From: Paludibacter sp.
GTDB taxonomy: Bacteria > Bacteroidota > Bacteroidia > Bacteroidales > Paludibacteraceae
Assembly (NCBI GenBank): GCA_023666945.1
Contig: JAMPAY010000002.1
Span: 142,965-206,964 of the forward strand
DNA: 64,000 bases
Reading direction: 5' to 3'
The position numbers were made by a program, and so were the translations under genes. Below, piece by piece: positions 26,688 through 35,479 of this stretch. The notes under the pieces were generated by a model. The model saw only the letters and a list, made by a program, of their open reading frames with translations, did not search any database and had not been told where the DNA came from. The number at the start of each line of letters is the position of its first letter. Position 1 is the first letter of the stretch.

Positions 26688-29174
26688 TTAACGCAATCGG
26701 GCATTGAATCGCTCTTCATACGTTTTTTGCAAGCGCGCCATAACATTTTCTATCTGCTTGTCTTTAAGCGTATTTTCCGGGTCTTGCAACGTAAATGAAA
26801 GGGCGTAACTCTTTTTGCCGGCTTCCAAGGTTTTTCCCTCATATACATCGAACAATGCCACCCTGCGTAATAGTTTGCGTTCTGTTTCGAATGCGGCTTT
26901 ACGCAAATCGGCAAATTCGACCGACTTATCCACCAACAATGCCAAGTCGCGTTTTACTTCGGGGAACTTAGGCAGGTCGTTTATTACGGGTTTGTATTGC
27001 TTGTTTTGGCGCAGCAGTGTATTCCAATCCAAGTCGGCATAGAATACGTCCGATTCGATATCAAACTGCTTAAGCAGTTTTTTGTTGACAACTCCCATGA
27101 ATCCTAATGTCTTTCCGTCAGGGGCAATGAGTGTCAGTCCTTCATGGAAGATGTCGTTTTGCAAGGGTTGGAAGGTGCACTTATCGGTATTGCCACCCAA
27201 GCGGCGCAATATATTGTTTACGTAGGCATGCAGTTGATAGAAAGAGGTTTTCTCTTCGGCACGAACCCATGTTTGTGCCGTTTTCTTTCCCGTAAGCCAC
27301 AATGCCAAGTGGAACTCTTCCGTATATGCTTTGAGCGGTTTTTGGTCGTCAGTGATAGTACGCTTGTGGTAGCAATTGCCAAACTCATAGAAACAGAGGT
27401 CGGCATTTTTGCGGTTTGCATTGCGTTGTATGCTTTCCAAACCACCGTAAAGCAAGGTTTGACGCATCAATGCCAAGTCGGCAGAAAGCGGATTCATTAC
27501 GGTTACACAGGTATCAGGTGTCCAAAGCGTATTCTGTTCGTAATAGGATGTTTTGGTGAGTGAGTTGTTCAGTATCTCGTAGAATCCTTGAGCAGTCAGT
27601 TGCTCCGACACTTTGCGTTGCAAGGCTTGTGAATCGGGTTTGTGAGAGAACGACAAATTGCTATGCAGACTTTGTGACAGTTCTACGTTATTATAGCCGT
27701 ATATACGCAATATGTCTTCTATAACATCGCAATCGCGTTGTACGTCAACACGATAGCGAGGTACTTGAAGACTATACGTTTTGTCTGCTTTGGCAGTGAT
27801 GTTTATCTCTAAGGCTTTCAGTATTGTTTCTATCAGTTCCGCCCCTAATTGTTTGCCTATCAGACTATCCACCTTTTCTTCCGACAATGTTACCTCCCAA
27901 GGAGCAAAGGGCATGTCTGCGCTGAAAGGAGTAATATCGGGTGTGAGTATGTCGGTGGGAGTGGCGACAATTGTTCCGCCTGCCACTTCTTGTATGAGCA
28001 ATGCGCAGCGTTTCAGTACAGAAAGTGTATTGTTGGGGTCGCAACCGCGTTCGTAGCGGAACGACGCATCCGTACTGAGTTGATGACGACGGGCCGTCTT
28101 GCGGATGCTTACGGGATCGAAATAAGCACTTTCCAAGAATACGTTGGTCGTGCTTTCGGTTACTCCCGAGTCTTTCCCTCCGAATACGCCTGCCAAGCAC
28201 ATAGGTTCTTCAGTATTGCAAATCATCAAGTCGGCAGCATCCAATGTACGCTCAACATCGTCCAGCGTAGTAAACTTGGTTCCTGGCTCTACGTTGCGAA
28301 CAATCACTTTGCCGCCTTTTATCTTGTCTGCATCGAAAGCATGCAATGCTTGTCCCATTTCGTGAAGCACGAAGTTGGTAACGTCCACTACATTGTTAAT
28401 GGGGCGTAAGCCTATGCTTGTGAGCGCATTGCGCAGCCAATCGGGCGATTCGCCCACCTTGACGCCGGCAATGGTGAGCGCCGTATAGCGTGGGCAGGCT
28501 TTTGAATTTTGTATTTCAACACTTATGGGTTGATAGGCATCTGACTGAATGGAAAAGGTATCCACTGCAGGGCGCGTCAGACTGACCGAGTAGCCGTGCG
28601 TACGATAGTAGGCATATAGATCGCGGGCTACACCATAGTGGCTTGCACCATCCGAACGGTTCGGGGTGATGTCCATTTCGATGATATAATCGTTATCGAC
28701 ATGGAAATAGTCTTTTGCCAATGTACCTACAGGAGTATCTTCCGGCAATACCATAATACCATCGTGGGCACTGCCTACACCTATCTCATCTTCTGCACAG
28801 AGCATACCGAACGATTCCACACCGCGTATTTTGGATTTCTTGATGCTGAACGATTCGTCGCCTTGCCACAAGGTTGTGCCAACAGTTGCCACAACCACTT
28901 TTTGACCGGCAGCAACATTAGGTGCTCCACACACGATTTGCAAGGGTGTTTCGCTGCCGATATTGACGGTGGTAACATGCAGGTGGTCGGAGTTCTCGTG
29001 GGCGATACAAGTGAGCACTTCACCGATAACGAGACCCTCTAATCCTCCGCGTATACTCTCCGTTTTCTCCACTCCGCCTACCTCCAGACCAATGGAGGTA
29101 AGTACTTTTGCTGTTTCTTCCGCCGTATCAGGCAGGTTGATGTAGCGTTTAAGCCAATTATAAGATATATTCAT
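26688..29174 (-). CDS. pheT: Phenylalanine--tRNA ligase beta subunit
   Basis: Beta subunit of the alpha2-beta2 class II synthetase. Domains in order: N-terminal MNISYNWLKRYINLP, EMAP-type tRNA-binding domain (about 42-150), B3/4 editing domain, B5 domain, catalytic-like core (MNPLSADLALMRQTLLYGGL) and C-terminal FDX-ACB anticodon-binding domain. Length of 828 is normal for Bacteroidales. pheS is not in the window. It has its own promoter at 29205; the chitosanase gene follows by 10 bases with no terminator between. Confidence 0.97.
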   Translation of the reverse strand: MNISYNWLKRYINLPDTAEETAKVLTSIGLEVGGVEKTESIRGGLEGLVIGEVLTCIAHENSDHLHVTTVNIGSETPLQIVCGAPNVAAGQKVVVATVGTTLWQGDESFSIKKSKIRGVESFGMLCAEDEIGVGSAHDGIMVLPEDTPVGTLAKDYFHVDNDYIIEMDITPNRSDGASHYGVARDLYAYYRTHGYSVSLTRPAVDTFSIQSDAYQPISVEIQNSKACPRYTALTIAGVKVGESPDWLRNALTSIGLRPINNVVDVTNFVLHEMGQALHAFDADKIKGGKVIVRNVEPGTKFTTLDDVERTLDAADLMICNTEEPMCLAGVFGGKDSGVTESTTNVFLESAYFDPVSIRKTARRHQLSTDASFRYERGCDPNNTLSVLKRCALLIQEVAGGTIVATPTDILTPDITPFSADMPFAPWEVTLSEEKVDSLIGKQLGAELIETILKALEINITAKADKTYSLQVPRYRVDVQRDCDVIEDILRIYGYNNVELSQSLHSNLSFSHKPDSQALQRKVSEQLTAQGFYEILNNSLTKTSYYEQNTLWTPDTCVTVMNPLSADLALMRQTLLYGGLESIQRNANRKNADLCFYEFGNCYHKRTITDDQKPLKAYTEEFHLALWLTGKKTAQTWVRAEEKTSFYQLHAYVNNILRRLGGNTDKCTFQPLQNDIFHEGLTLIAPDGKTLGFMGVVNKKLLKQFDIESDVFYADLDWNTLLRQNKQYKPVINDLPKFPEVKRDLALLVDKSVEFADLRKAAFETERKLLRRVALFDVYEGKTLEAGKKSYALSFTLQDPENTLKDKQIENVMARLQKTYEERFNARLR

Positions 29175-29204
29175 GGTCAGTTTACCTTATTTCATAATAC
29201 CGCG

Positions 29205-29212
29205 CAAAGGTA
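29205..29212 (-). promoter_or_regulatory. -7 box of pheT
   Basis: Minus-strand TACCTTTG 31 bases upstream of the pheT ATG. The -33 element is not obvious. Confidence 0.6.
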
Positions 29213-29267
29213 GCCTTTTTTTTCGGAATACACAACAACCTGAGCCGTGGCTATGCTACAGTAAGGG

Positions 29268-30233
29268 TCAATTTGACGGTTTAATCCAAGGATAGCGGCT
29301 TTGTGCTTCGCTGAGCAGTTTGTCGGTGTGTTGTCTGAAGGCTTTGTATTCTTCTCCGTCGGGATGCAGTGGCTTGTGGTTGTGCATTTTGCGTAGTTGT
29401 AACAAGGTTTTGATCTCTGTACGCGTATCGATCGACAGCCATGTTTCGCCAAATCGTTCCCATATGTAATCGACTGCTTGTGCGGATGGATGCAGCATAT
29501 CCGTATCATAGAAACGATAGTCGCGCAATTCGTCCATCAGTATCTCGTAGGCAGGGAAATAGGTGCATTCGGCAGTGGTGCAGGTTGTAAGCAATTGCTC
29601 AATAGCAAGTAAGAGAGTGCTTTTGCTGAGTTGGTTCTGATGCAGTCCGTCTTTGCGGTGGCGTATGGGCGAAACGGTGAAGATAATACGTTTATTGCGC
29701 AGGGTGGGGAGGGCTAATAAGGAGCGATAGGTCGTCACTATTTCTTCTACACTGAGACGGCGGTATGTGAATGATGATGCAGGCAGACGATGACAATTTC
29801 CTACAATTTGCTTTTCATACTCATATACTCGGGCACTGCCGAAAGTCAGAATAAGTACGTCTGATGCAGCCAATATCTTGGCACCTTGCTCCAACGATTG
29901 TTGAAGTTGGTTGAGCAGGCTTTCCTTGCAGGGAGAAGAGAATTGCCCGTGATGCAATAACGAGTGGTAAAGCCCGTTGTGAAACACAATGGGCAGTTGT
30001 TGCATAACCGAATCAATGTTGCTGTCGATGGTTTGCTGCAAGAGGGTGATGCATTGTGCTATGCTCAGTGGATTGTATAATGTGCCAAAGGGGTTATTGC
30101 TGACTTGGAAAAAAGCATCGGCAAGTTTCTGTGTCATGTTGTCGGCAAAGCAAGAGCCGATAAGCAAAATCTTATCTTGATAGGTTATCTCTTTAGATGC
30201 GTGTGGAATGTCCACTTTAGTGAGTAGTTCCAT
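29268..30233 (-). CDS. GSCFA-domain protein
   Basis: A 321-residue cytoplasmic protein named for the motif GSCFA, present here as LLIGSCFADNMTQKL, followed by NPFGTLYNPLSIAQ. The family is widespread in Bacteroidota and is thought to be SGNH-hydrolase-like. Consistent with that are ILTFGSARVYE, FTVSPIRHRKDGLHQNQLSK, and a C-terminal YDTDMLHPSAQAVDYIW block resembling a catalytic Asp-x-x-His. Substrate unknown. It lies 10 bases below the LolE-like permease gene. Confidence 0.88.
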   Translation of the reverse strand: MELLTKVDIPHASKEITYQDKILLIGSCFADNMTQKLADAFFQVSNNPFGTLYNPLSIAQCITLLQQTIDSNIDSVMQQLPIVFHNGLYHSLLHHGQFSSPCKESLLNQLQQSLEQGAKILAASDVLILTFGSARVYEYEKQIVGNCHRLPASSFTYRRLSVEEIVTTYRSLLALPTLRNKRIIFTVSPIRHRKDGLHQNQLSKSTLLLAIEQLLTTCTTAECTYFPAYEILMDELRDYRFYDTDMLHPSAQAVDYIWERFGETWLSIDTRTEIKTLLQLRKMHNHKPLHPDGEEYKAFRQHTDKLLSEAQSRYPWIKPSN

Positions 30234-30243
30234 GGCGTGATGA

Positions 30244-31494
30244 TTATTCGAAATGCATTACCTTGGCGGGTGAAATGCGGGTGATAATAACGGAAGGAGC
30301 TAACAAGACAAGCATGGTCAGCCCAAATGTACCGATGTTGAGCAAAGCCCACCATCCCCAATGGAAAGCAATCGGAACGTAACTGACATAGTATGCCGTA
30401 GGGTCGAGGGGTAGGAGGTGGAAGAAATACTGAATAGTACACAATCCCAATCCGAGCAGATTGCCCCATAGCATTCCTTTGCCTACAAGAAATGATGCCT
30501 GCCACAAGAAAATACGGCGTATATATGTGTTGTCGGCTCCTAATGCTTTTAGTGTTCCGATAAGTTGAATGGCGTCTAAAATCAGAATGATAAGACCGGA
30601 AATGATGTTGAATCCGGATACGCACAACATGAGGAAAATAATTACTACTACGTTCAGATTGAGCAAGTCAAGCCATGAAAAAATGGCGGGGTTCAGTTGT
30701 ATGATATTCTGTGTATAGAAGAAATTTCCGTCGGCATCTGCTTGGTTTGCAGTGGCAAAATATACCCGGTCGCTCACTTCGGATAGTTGGCTGAAGTCGT
30801 TCAAGAGCAATTCGGCTCCCGATACTTGTTGGTTGCTCCATCCATTAAGTTGTTGCACCTGGCGAATATCCCCCAGCAGGAAATAGTTGTCATAGTCGGC
30901 AAAATCGGTATTGTACAATCCCGCTATCTTGAACTTGCGGGCGCGCACATTCTCTTGCACAAAATAGCAGAAGAAGGCATCTCCGTTTTGTAATCCGACC
31001 AACCGGGCTAACTTTTCGGATACTAATACTTCATTTACTTGTGTGGGCAGATGTCCTTCTACAAGGTTTTCGGCAAAAAACTGCCATTCGGGAGGAGTGA
31101 GAGTATCCGACGGCAGTGGTTGTCCTTTGAAAACTATACCTTGAAATGCGCAGTCGGTTTTAACCATGCCGGGTTTGGTGGCAAAACGATGTGCTGAACG
31201 TACGCCTTTGAGGTGTTGCAGATGGCTTAACAACGAATCGGAAATGCATACGGGCTGCATTTCGTAGGTATTGTTGTTGTCGAAATTTACTACTTGTATA
31301 TGACTTCCGAATCCCGTTACTTTGCGTTGCACCTCTTGCTTGAAACCGATAACAACAAATAAGGTGATAATCATAACGGCAATTCCGATAACAATACCTG
31401 CCAATGCCACTTTGACGGCAGGGCGCGACATGCGCTTGCCGGAATTGGCAAGCGAGTAGTAAAGGCGTTTCGCTATGAAAAATTCACTATACAT
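30244..31494 (-). CDS. FtsX/LolE-like ABC transporter permease
   Basis: Membrane protein of 416 residues. It has an N-terminal anchor (KVALAGIVIGIAVMIITLFVV), a large periplasmic MacB-type domain, and three C-terminal membrane segments with the FtsX motif (LIILILDAIQLIGTLKALGADNTYIRRIF). This is the LolC/LolE layout for releasing lipoproteins from the inner membrane; the ATPase is not here. The first ATG (31599) lies upstream of the promoter, so 31494 is used. The promoter leaves only a few leader bases. Confidence 0.85.
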   Translation of the reverse strand: MYSEFFIAKRLYYSLANSGKRMSRPAVKVALAGIVIGIAVMIITLFVVIGFKQEVQRKVTGFGSHIQVVNFDNNNTYEMQPVCISDSLLSHLQHLKGVRSAHRFATKPGMVKTDCAFQGIVFKGQPLPSDTLTPPEWQFFAENLVEGHLPTQVNEVLVSEKLARLVGLQNGDAFFCYFVQENVRARKFKIAGLYNTDFADYDNYFLLGDIRQVQQLNGWSNQQVSGAELLLNDFSQLSEVSDRVYFATANQADADGNFFYTQNIIQLNPAIFSWLDLLNLNVVVIIFLMLCVSGFNIISGLIILILDAIQLIGTLKALGADNTYIRRIFLWQASFLVGKGMLWGNLLGLGLCTIQYFFHLLPLDPTAYYVSYVPIAFHWGWWALLNIGTFGLTMLVLLAPSVIITRISPAKVMHFE

Positions 31495-31502
31495 AGAGAC
31501 TA

Positions 31503-31534
31503 CAAAGGTACGATTATTTCTGCAACTGTACAAA
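31503..31534 (-). promoter_or_regulatory. Promoter of the LolE-like gene, nearly leaderless
   Basis: Minus-strand TTTG (31531-31534), 20 bases, TACCTTTG (31503-31510). The box ends 9 bases before the ATG, so the transcript should have almost no 5' leader. Confidence 0.7.
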
Positions 31535-31753
31535 CGCATTACAAAGTGGTATTGGGGGACACAATGAAGCAAGCAATAGGTTTTTCGATACAATGACAAT
31601 AAAACAAAGTATCGGCAACGAATAGGGTGCTTCCTTAAGGGTATAGTAGGAAGATGCTCTTATGGAAAAACGGTATTAAAAGATATGCGTTGTGATGTGA
31701 ATGATTGTAAAAATATGGCGGAATGTTAAAAGAAATGATAGAAGGCATATCTG
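31535..31753. other. Gap between the LolE-like gene and the LTxxQ-like gene
   Basis: About 220 bases with no coding sequence supported. It lies upstream of the sigma-54 site and would be the natural place for an activator binding site, for instance around 31690-31715. I could not identify a clear palindrome. Confidence 0.4.
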
Positions 31754-31769
31754 TGGCACGAAATTTGCA
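31754..31769 (+). promoter_or_regulatory. Sigma-54 (RpoN) type -24/-12 promoter
   Basis: TGGCACG, four bases, TTGCA: an exact match to the RpoN consensus with correct GG-to-GC spacing. It lies 42 bases before the ATG at 31811, so transcription would start near 31781. No TAnnTTTG box was seen in this gap on the plus strand. Confidence 0.75.
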
Positions 31770-31810
31770 AGACAATTATCAATCGGTAAACAACATAAAA
31801 ACAGGCTTAC

Positions 31811-32218
31811 ATGAAACGTATATCACTATCTATACTTGCAATGCTTACTTTTCTGTTTGTTATGGCACAATCGGAAAATGTACATTGCATGAGAAGTGCG
31901 GAAGATGAGGCGGAAAAGCAGACGGAGATGATGCAACGCGAACTTCAACTGACACCTGCACAACGTGATTCGGTGTATGCCATCAACTTAAAATACGCAG
32001 AAGCACGTCGTATCTCGAATACGCGTGGAGAGGCACTTGAACGGCTAAATGCAATGGATGCCGAATTGAAAGAAGTGCTGACGCCTGAGCAGTATTATAA
32101 GTTTATGAACGTACAACTGAATAATGGTCCGAAACGTCCGGCTACGGTAGTCAAACGGATGAATCAGGAAACGTTGCAACGTCGGACGCTTCGGGGCGAT
32201 GTCGATAGCATCAGATGA
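31811..32218 (+). CDS. Small exported LTxxQ / DUF4890-like protein
   Basis: A 135-residue protein with a signal peptide (MKRISLSILAMLTFLFVMAQS). The mature part is a charged helical chain with two LTPxQ motifs, ELQLTPAQRDSVY and EVLTPEQYYKF. This is the pattern of Spy/CpxP/ZraP envelope-stress chaperones and of the Bacteroidales DUF4890 family; assignment is by motif only. Its promoter is sigma-54 type. Its last 8 bases overlap the end of the convergent PAP2 gene. Confidence 0.75.
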   Translation: MKRISLSILAMLTFLFVMAQSENVHCMRSAEDEAEKQTEMMQRELQLTPAQRDSVYAINLKYAEARRISNTRGEALERLNAMDAELKEVLTPEQYYKFMNVQLNNGPKRPATVVKRMNQETLQRRTLRGDVDSIR

Positions 32219-32876
32219 AGCAGCAAAAGACCAATGTGAGACTGCAGACGAATGCAATCGAATAATTCCAAAGAGGAGGGACAGAAGTCTCTCCTTTTTT
32301 TAGGACACCGCTTTTGCATAAGCACCAATAGCCCGATAGTGCTAATACGGTACCGACCAACAGTCCTCCTATAATGTCTCCGGGGTAGTGTGCTCCCAAG
32401 TACATGCGCGACCAACAATTAAGCAATGTCCAAAGCACGAGCGGAATACTGACACGCCAATTCCGCCAAATGAGAGCAAAGAGCAAGGTGCAACACCAGG
32501 TGTTGGCAGCATGGGAAGATACAAATCCGTATAATCCTCCTTTATACCCTCTGACGCTATGCAACAATCCTTGCAGCATGGGTTCGTGTGTGGGGCGTAA
32601 TCGTTCAACCACATTCTTGATAATACCAGAAGATATGTAATCAGCCAAGCCGATACAGATACCGAAAGCGAGGATAATACCTATACTGTATTTGCCATAG
32701 CGGCGTACGATAGCCGCTATCAAGAGGATGTATAGCGGTAGCCATGTGAGACGCTGCGATATGTTCCACAGAAATGTATCTAAAAATACAGTGTGGGCTT
32801 GGTTTATCAAAACCAATAAATGGGCATCCGCTTGCAGAAGCATTTGGAATACACCTTCTTGCAAAAGTAGGGTCAT
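32211..32876 (-). CDS. PAP2-family phosphatase
   Basis: Membrane phosphatase of 221 residues with about six hydrophobic segments. All three acid-phosphatase motifs are present: KNVVERLRP (KxxxxxxRP), SSHAANT (the PSGH-type histidine) and SRMYLGAHYPGD (SRxxxxxHxxxD). Likely substrates are lipid phosphates such as undecaprenyl or phosphatidylglycerol phosphate. The ATG at 32876 overlaps the batE stop as ATGA, indicating translational coupling to the end of the Bat operon. Its 3' end overlaps the convergent LTxxQ-like gene by 8 bases. Confidence 0.9.
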   Translation of the reverse strand: MTLLLQEGVFQMLLQADAHLLVLINQAHTVFLDTFLWNISQRLTWLPLYILLIAAIVRRYGKYSIGIILAFGICIGLADYISSGIIKNVVERLRPTHEPMLQGLLHSVRGYKGGLYGFVSSHAANTWCCTLLFALIWRNWRVSIPLVLWTLLNCWSRMYLGAHYPGDIIGGLLVGTVLALSGYWCLCKSGVLKKGETSVPPLWNYSIAFVCSLTLVFCCFI

Positions 32877-33616
32877 ACTTGTTCGAGTGCTGTAAGTTTT
32901 ATCCAACCAACATGATTACCTACACGTATTTCCGCCCAATCGGCAAGTGTCGATTTTATATGTACGGTAGTTCCCTCATGCAAAATAAAGAGGTCTGTTC
33001 CCGATTTATCAGGACTGCTTTTGGCATTTACGATGCCTTGCACAATGACGGCTTCGCTACGTGTTGTATTTTCGTGATGACGGATACCTGCAAAACCGAA
33101 GCAGACGATACTGAATAACAGACATATCCATGCTGTATGAAATCCAGTTTTACGCAAAGCCAACGGGGTGGCAAAGGCAAAGAGCAAACTGCCGCAGAGT
33201 ACCAGTATAAACAATGCAAAACTTATCCATATCCATGTTTGTTCGCTCGCAAGTCTTATTAGCAAGGTGGTCCATTGCGAAAGGAAGAAAGTGGAATCGT
33301 CTTCCATATTGTCTATAATGCGCGATTGTGCCAACTGCAAGTTGTAACGGGCGTCTTTGTAGCGTGGGCGCAGTTGCAAAGCACGTTTGTAGTGCAGTAT
33401 GCTTTGTGCGAGTTCGCTTGATTTGTAATAGGCGTTACCGATGTTATAATGCAATTCAGCCGACGGATATATGCTCAAGAGCGAGTCATAACGTACGATG
33501 GCTTCCGTATAATCGCCTGCCGCATAATAGGCATTGGCTTCGTCAAAAGCCGTTTGTCCCCAGACCGAAAGAATGGAGCAAAGAATACTTATCGCAAATA
33601 AAGAATGTCGTTTCAT
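32873..33616 (-). CDS. batE: BatE: TPR and SH3 domain protein of the aerotolerance operon
   Basis: 247 residues: signal peptide ending SVWGQ, TPR repeats (about 22-100, ANAYYAAGDYTEAIVRYD, YNIGNAYYKSSELAQ), two membrane segments (about 130-185), and a C-terminal bacterial SH3 domain (about 190-245, IVNAKSSPDKSGTDLFILHEG). This is the BatE architecture. TPR proteins of this operon are proposed to assemble with the vWA proteins BatA and BatB in the periplasm. Eight bases below batD. Confidence 0.88.
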   Translation of the reverse strand: MKRHSLFAISILCSILSVWGQTAFDEANAYYAAGDYTEAIVRYDSLLSIYPSAELHYNIGNAYYKSSELAQSILHYKRALQLRPRYKDARYNLQLAQSRIIDNMEDDSTFFLSQWTTLLIRLASEQTWIWISFALFILVLCGSLLFAFATPLALRKTGFHTAWICLLFSIVCFGFAGIRHHENTTRSEAVIVQGIVNAKSSPDKSGTDLFILHEGTTVHIKSTLADWAEIRVGNHVGWIKLTALEQV

Positions 33617-33623
33617 AGTAGGA

Positions 33624-35459
33624 TTATAAATTGCAGTTTTCTAACCGATTGATGAGTGTGGCAGTTTGTTGATAGATGTCTTGCATTTGATGTTCGGATC
33701 CGGATGGAGCGTAGCGGGCAAATTCAGCCGTAGACAATACGTTATGCACTTCTTGTATGATATTTTCGCCAATGCCTTTTTCTTGCAATATCTGTGCTAT
33801 ATTCTCTTTGTTAAGTTGGGCTGTAGGTATCGACAAACGATAACTCAAATAGGTCCATGCAGCTCTTTCTATTTCTTCATAAAATGCCTCTTTCTTATTG
33901 TCTGCCAATAGTTTTTTTGCTTGACGTAAACGGCGTTGTGTCACTTTGTTGGCCTTCTTGTAGTGTACGCGTTGCAAATCGGCATTTTCTTTCAGACGCC
34001 TGCGGAACACTATAAATACGATGACTGTCAGCAGGAAAGGTATGAGATACAGTCCTCGGAATGCCCATGTGCCGAAACTGATGGTAGTCCGTGCTGCGTT
34101 GGGTAGTTCTCCTGTGTAAATGTAGCGAATGTCTGTACCGATTTGCTTGATGTCTTCTTTACTGACGAAATCGGATGTAACGGTAGTTTGGTCGTCAGCT
34201 CCGCGTTTTACATGCAATGAGTATTCAGGAGTAGAAAGCGTTTTGTAAGCGCGTTCTTGTGTATCGTAGTAAGAAAAGTCAAGGGGAGGAATCACAAAAT
34301 CTCCTGCAGCACGCGGAATGGCAAGATATTCGATTGTCTTTGTACCCGATACACCGGCTGTTGTATTTTTGAAATTGTTGGTTACTTTGGGGTCGTAAAC
34401 CTCAAAACCTTCGGGCCAATCTATAGAGGGTGTTTTTAGGAGTTTCAAATTACCGGTACCACTGATTTCTATCTTGATAGTTACGGCATCGTTGGTTTGG
34501 AGTTCGGTGGCTGTAATGGATGAGTTGATTCTGAATTTACCTACGCCTCCTGAAAACCCGGTAGGTTTGCCGGCTGGAAGGGCAGATACGTTGATGGTTA
34601 TTCCGGGTGCTGTTATATTTTTTGCCACATTGGTATACGAACCGAAGAAATCATCAAATATACTGCGCGCTTGTGCTTTGTTTTGTACACGCAAGATGGC
34701 TTCAAATGAGGCAGGTTCGATGTTTATAGTCCCACTATGCTGCGGATATAGCAAGGTTTGATAGAGAATGGCGGTTTGGTAATTGCGCCCGTTATAGTGC
34801 TCCAACTCTGTCTGTATCTCACCCAATTCCAAATCTTGTTTTAGAAAACCTTTGTATTCAGGCAACTTGGTGTTGTTGGTGAATTGCGTGACATCCACGC
34901 CGGCAAAATAGAGTTTATACGAAAGCAAGATACATTCTTGCTCTTGCACATGGGTCTTGCCGGCTATGGTACGGATAAATATGTTGTCGGAAGATACATT
35001 GGTGGCGGAAGCGGTATTGTCGGAACGACCTGCATTATTGTTGTTTTGTTCGGATGATGTTCCGGTTTTGTTGGGAGGCAATACGGTTATCTTCAGTCCG
35101 TTTGATGTGTATGTTTGTTTATCTATTACAATGGTGGCAGGATGGATGCTGAAAGTTCCCTCTTTGTTGGCGCAAAGGGTGTATGTGTAGGTTTGTGAGA
35201 AAGACGATGTTCGTTTTCCGTTTATCCATTGTGTACTTCGGCTGCTGGAAGTATAAGGACCTGCAAGAATGTCGAAATGCTCCAACTCGGGGGCTCTTAA
35301 GTCTTTCGATTGCTGATTGACGCTATACGTTAAATGAAAAGGTTGCCCCAAAACTACTTGTGTGGGGGCGGATGCCTGAAAAGTAACTTCTTCACCGCTT
35401 GCAGCCAAGGGTAGAAGAAATGCTACCGCTATAATCAGTATGTGATATATTTGCTTCAT
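33624..35459 (-). CDS. batD: BatD family protein
   Basis: 611-residue exported protein: signal peptide MKQIYHILIIAVAFLLPLAASG, an extracytoplasmic beta-rich region with repeated transglutaminase/Ig-like segments (VTFQASAPTQVVLGQPFHL), a membrane segment near residue 450 (GLYLIPFLLTVIVFIVF), and a cytoplasmic helical tail. This is the BatD layout. It is required for oxygen tolerance in Bacteroides fragilis as part of the Bat set. The ATG at 35459 precedes the signal peptide directly; the frame extends nine codons further up into the end of batC. Confidence 0.9.
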   Translation of the reverse strand: MKQIYHILIIAVAFLLPLAASGEEVTFQASAPTQVVLGQPFHLTYSVNQQSKDLRAPELEHFDILAGPYTSSSRSTQWINGKRTSSFSQTYTYTLCANKEGTFSIHPATIVIDKQTYTSNGLKITVLPPNKTGTSSEQNNNNAGRSDNTASATNVSSDNIFIRTIAGKTHVQEQECILLSYKLYFAGVDVTQFTNNTKLPEYKGFLKQDLELGEIQTELEHYNGRNYQTAILYQTLLYPQHSGTINIEPASFEAILRVQNKAQARSIFDDFFGSYTNVAKNITAPGITINVSALPAGKPTGFSGGVGKFRINSSITATELQTNDAVTIKIEISGTGNLKLLKTPSIDWPEGFEVYDPKVTNNFKNTTAGVSGTKTIEYLAIPRAAGDFVIPPLDFSYYDTQERAYKTLSTPEYSLHVKRGADDQTTVTSDFVSKEDIKQIGTDIRYIYTGELPNAARTTISFGTWAFRGLYLIPFLLTVIVFIVFRRRLKENADLQRVHYKKANKVTQRRLRQAKKLLADNKKEAFYEEIERAAWTYLSYRLSIPTAQLNKENIAQILQEKGIGENIIQEVHNVLSTAEFARYAPSGSEHQMQDIYQQTATLINRLENCNL

Positions 35460-35479
35460 ATTTTCGTAATTACGTCTGT

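Noticed and set aside
29015..29035. TAACGAGACC inside pheT, resembling the dispersed 11-nt unit
   Set aside because: A single unit without register or tail, and it encodes conserved residues (RGLVIGEV) of PheT.
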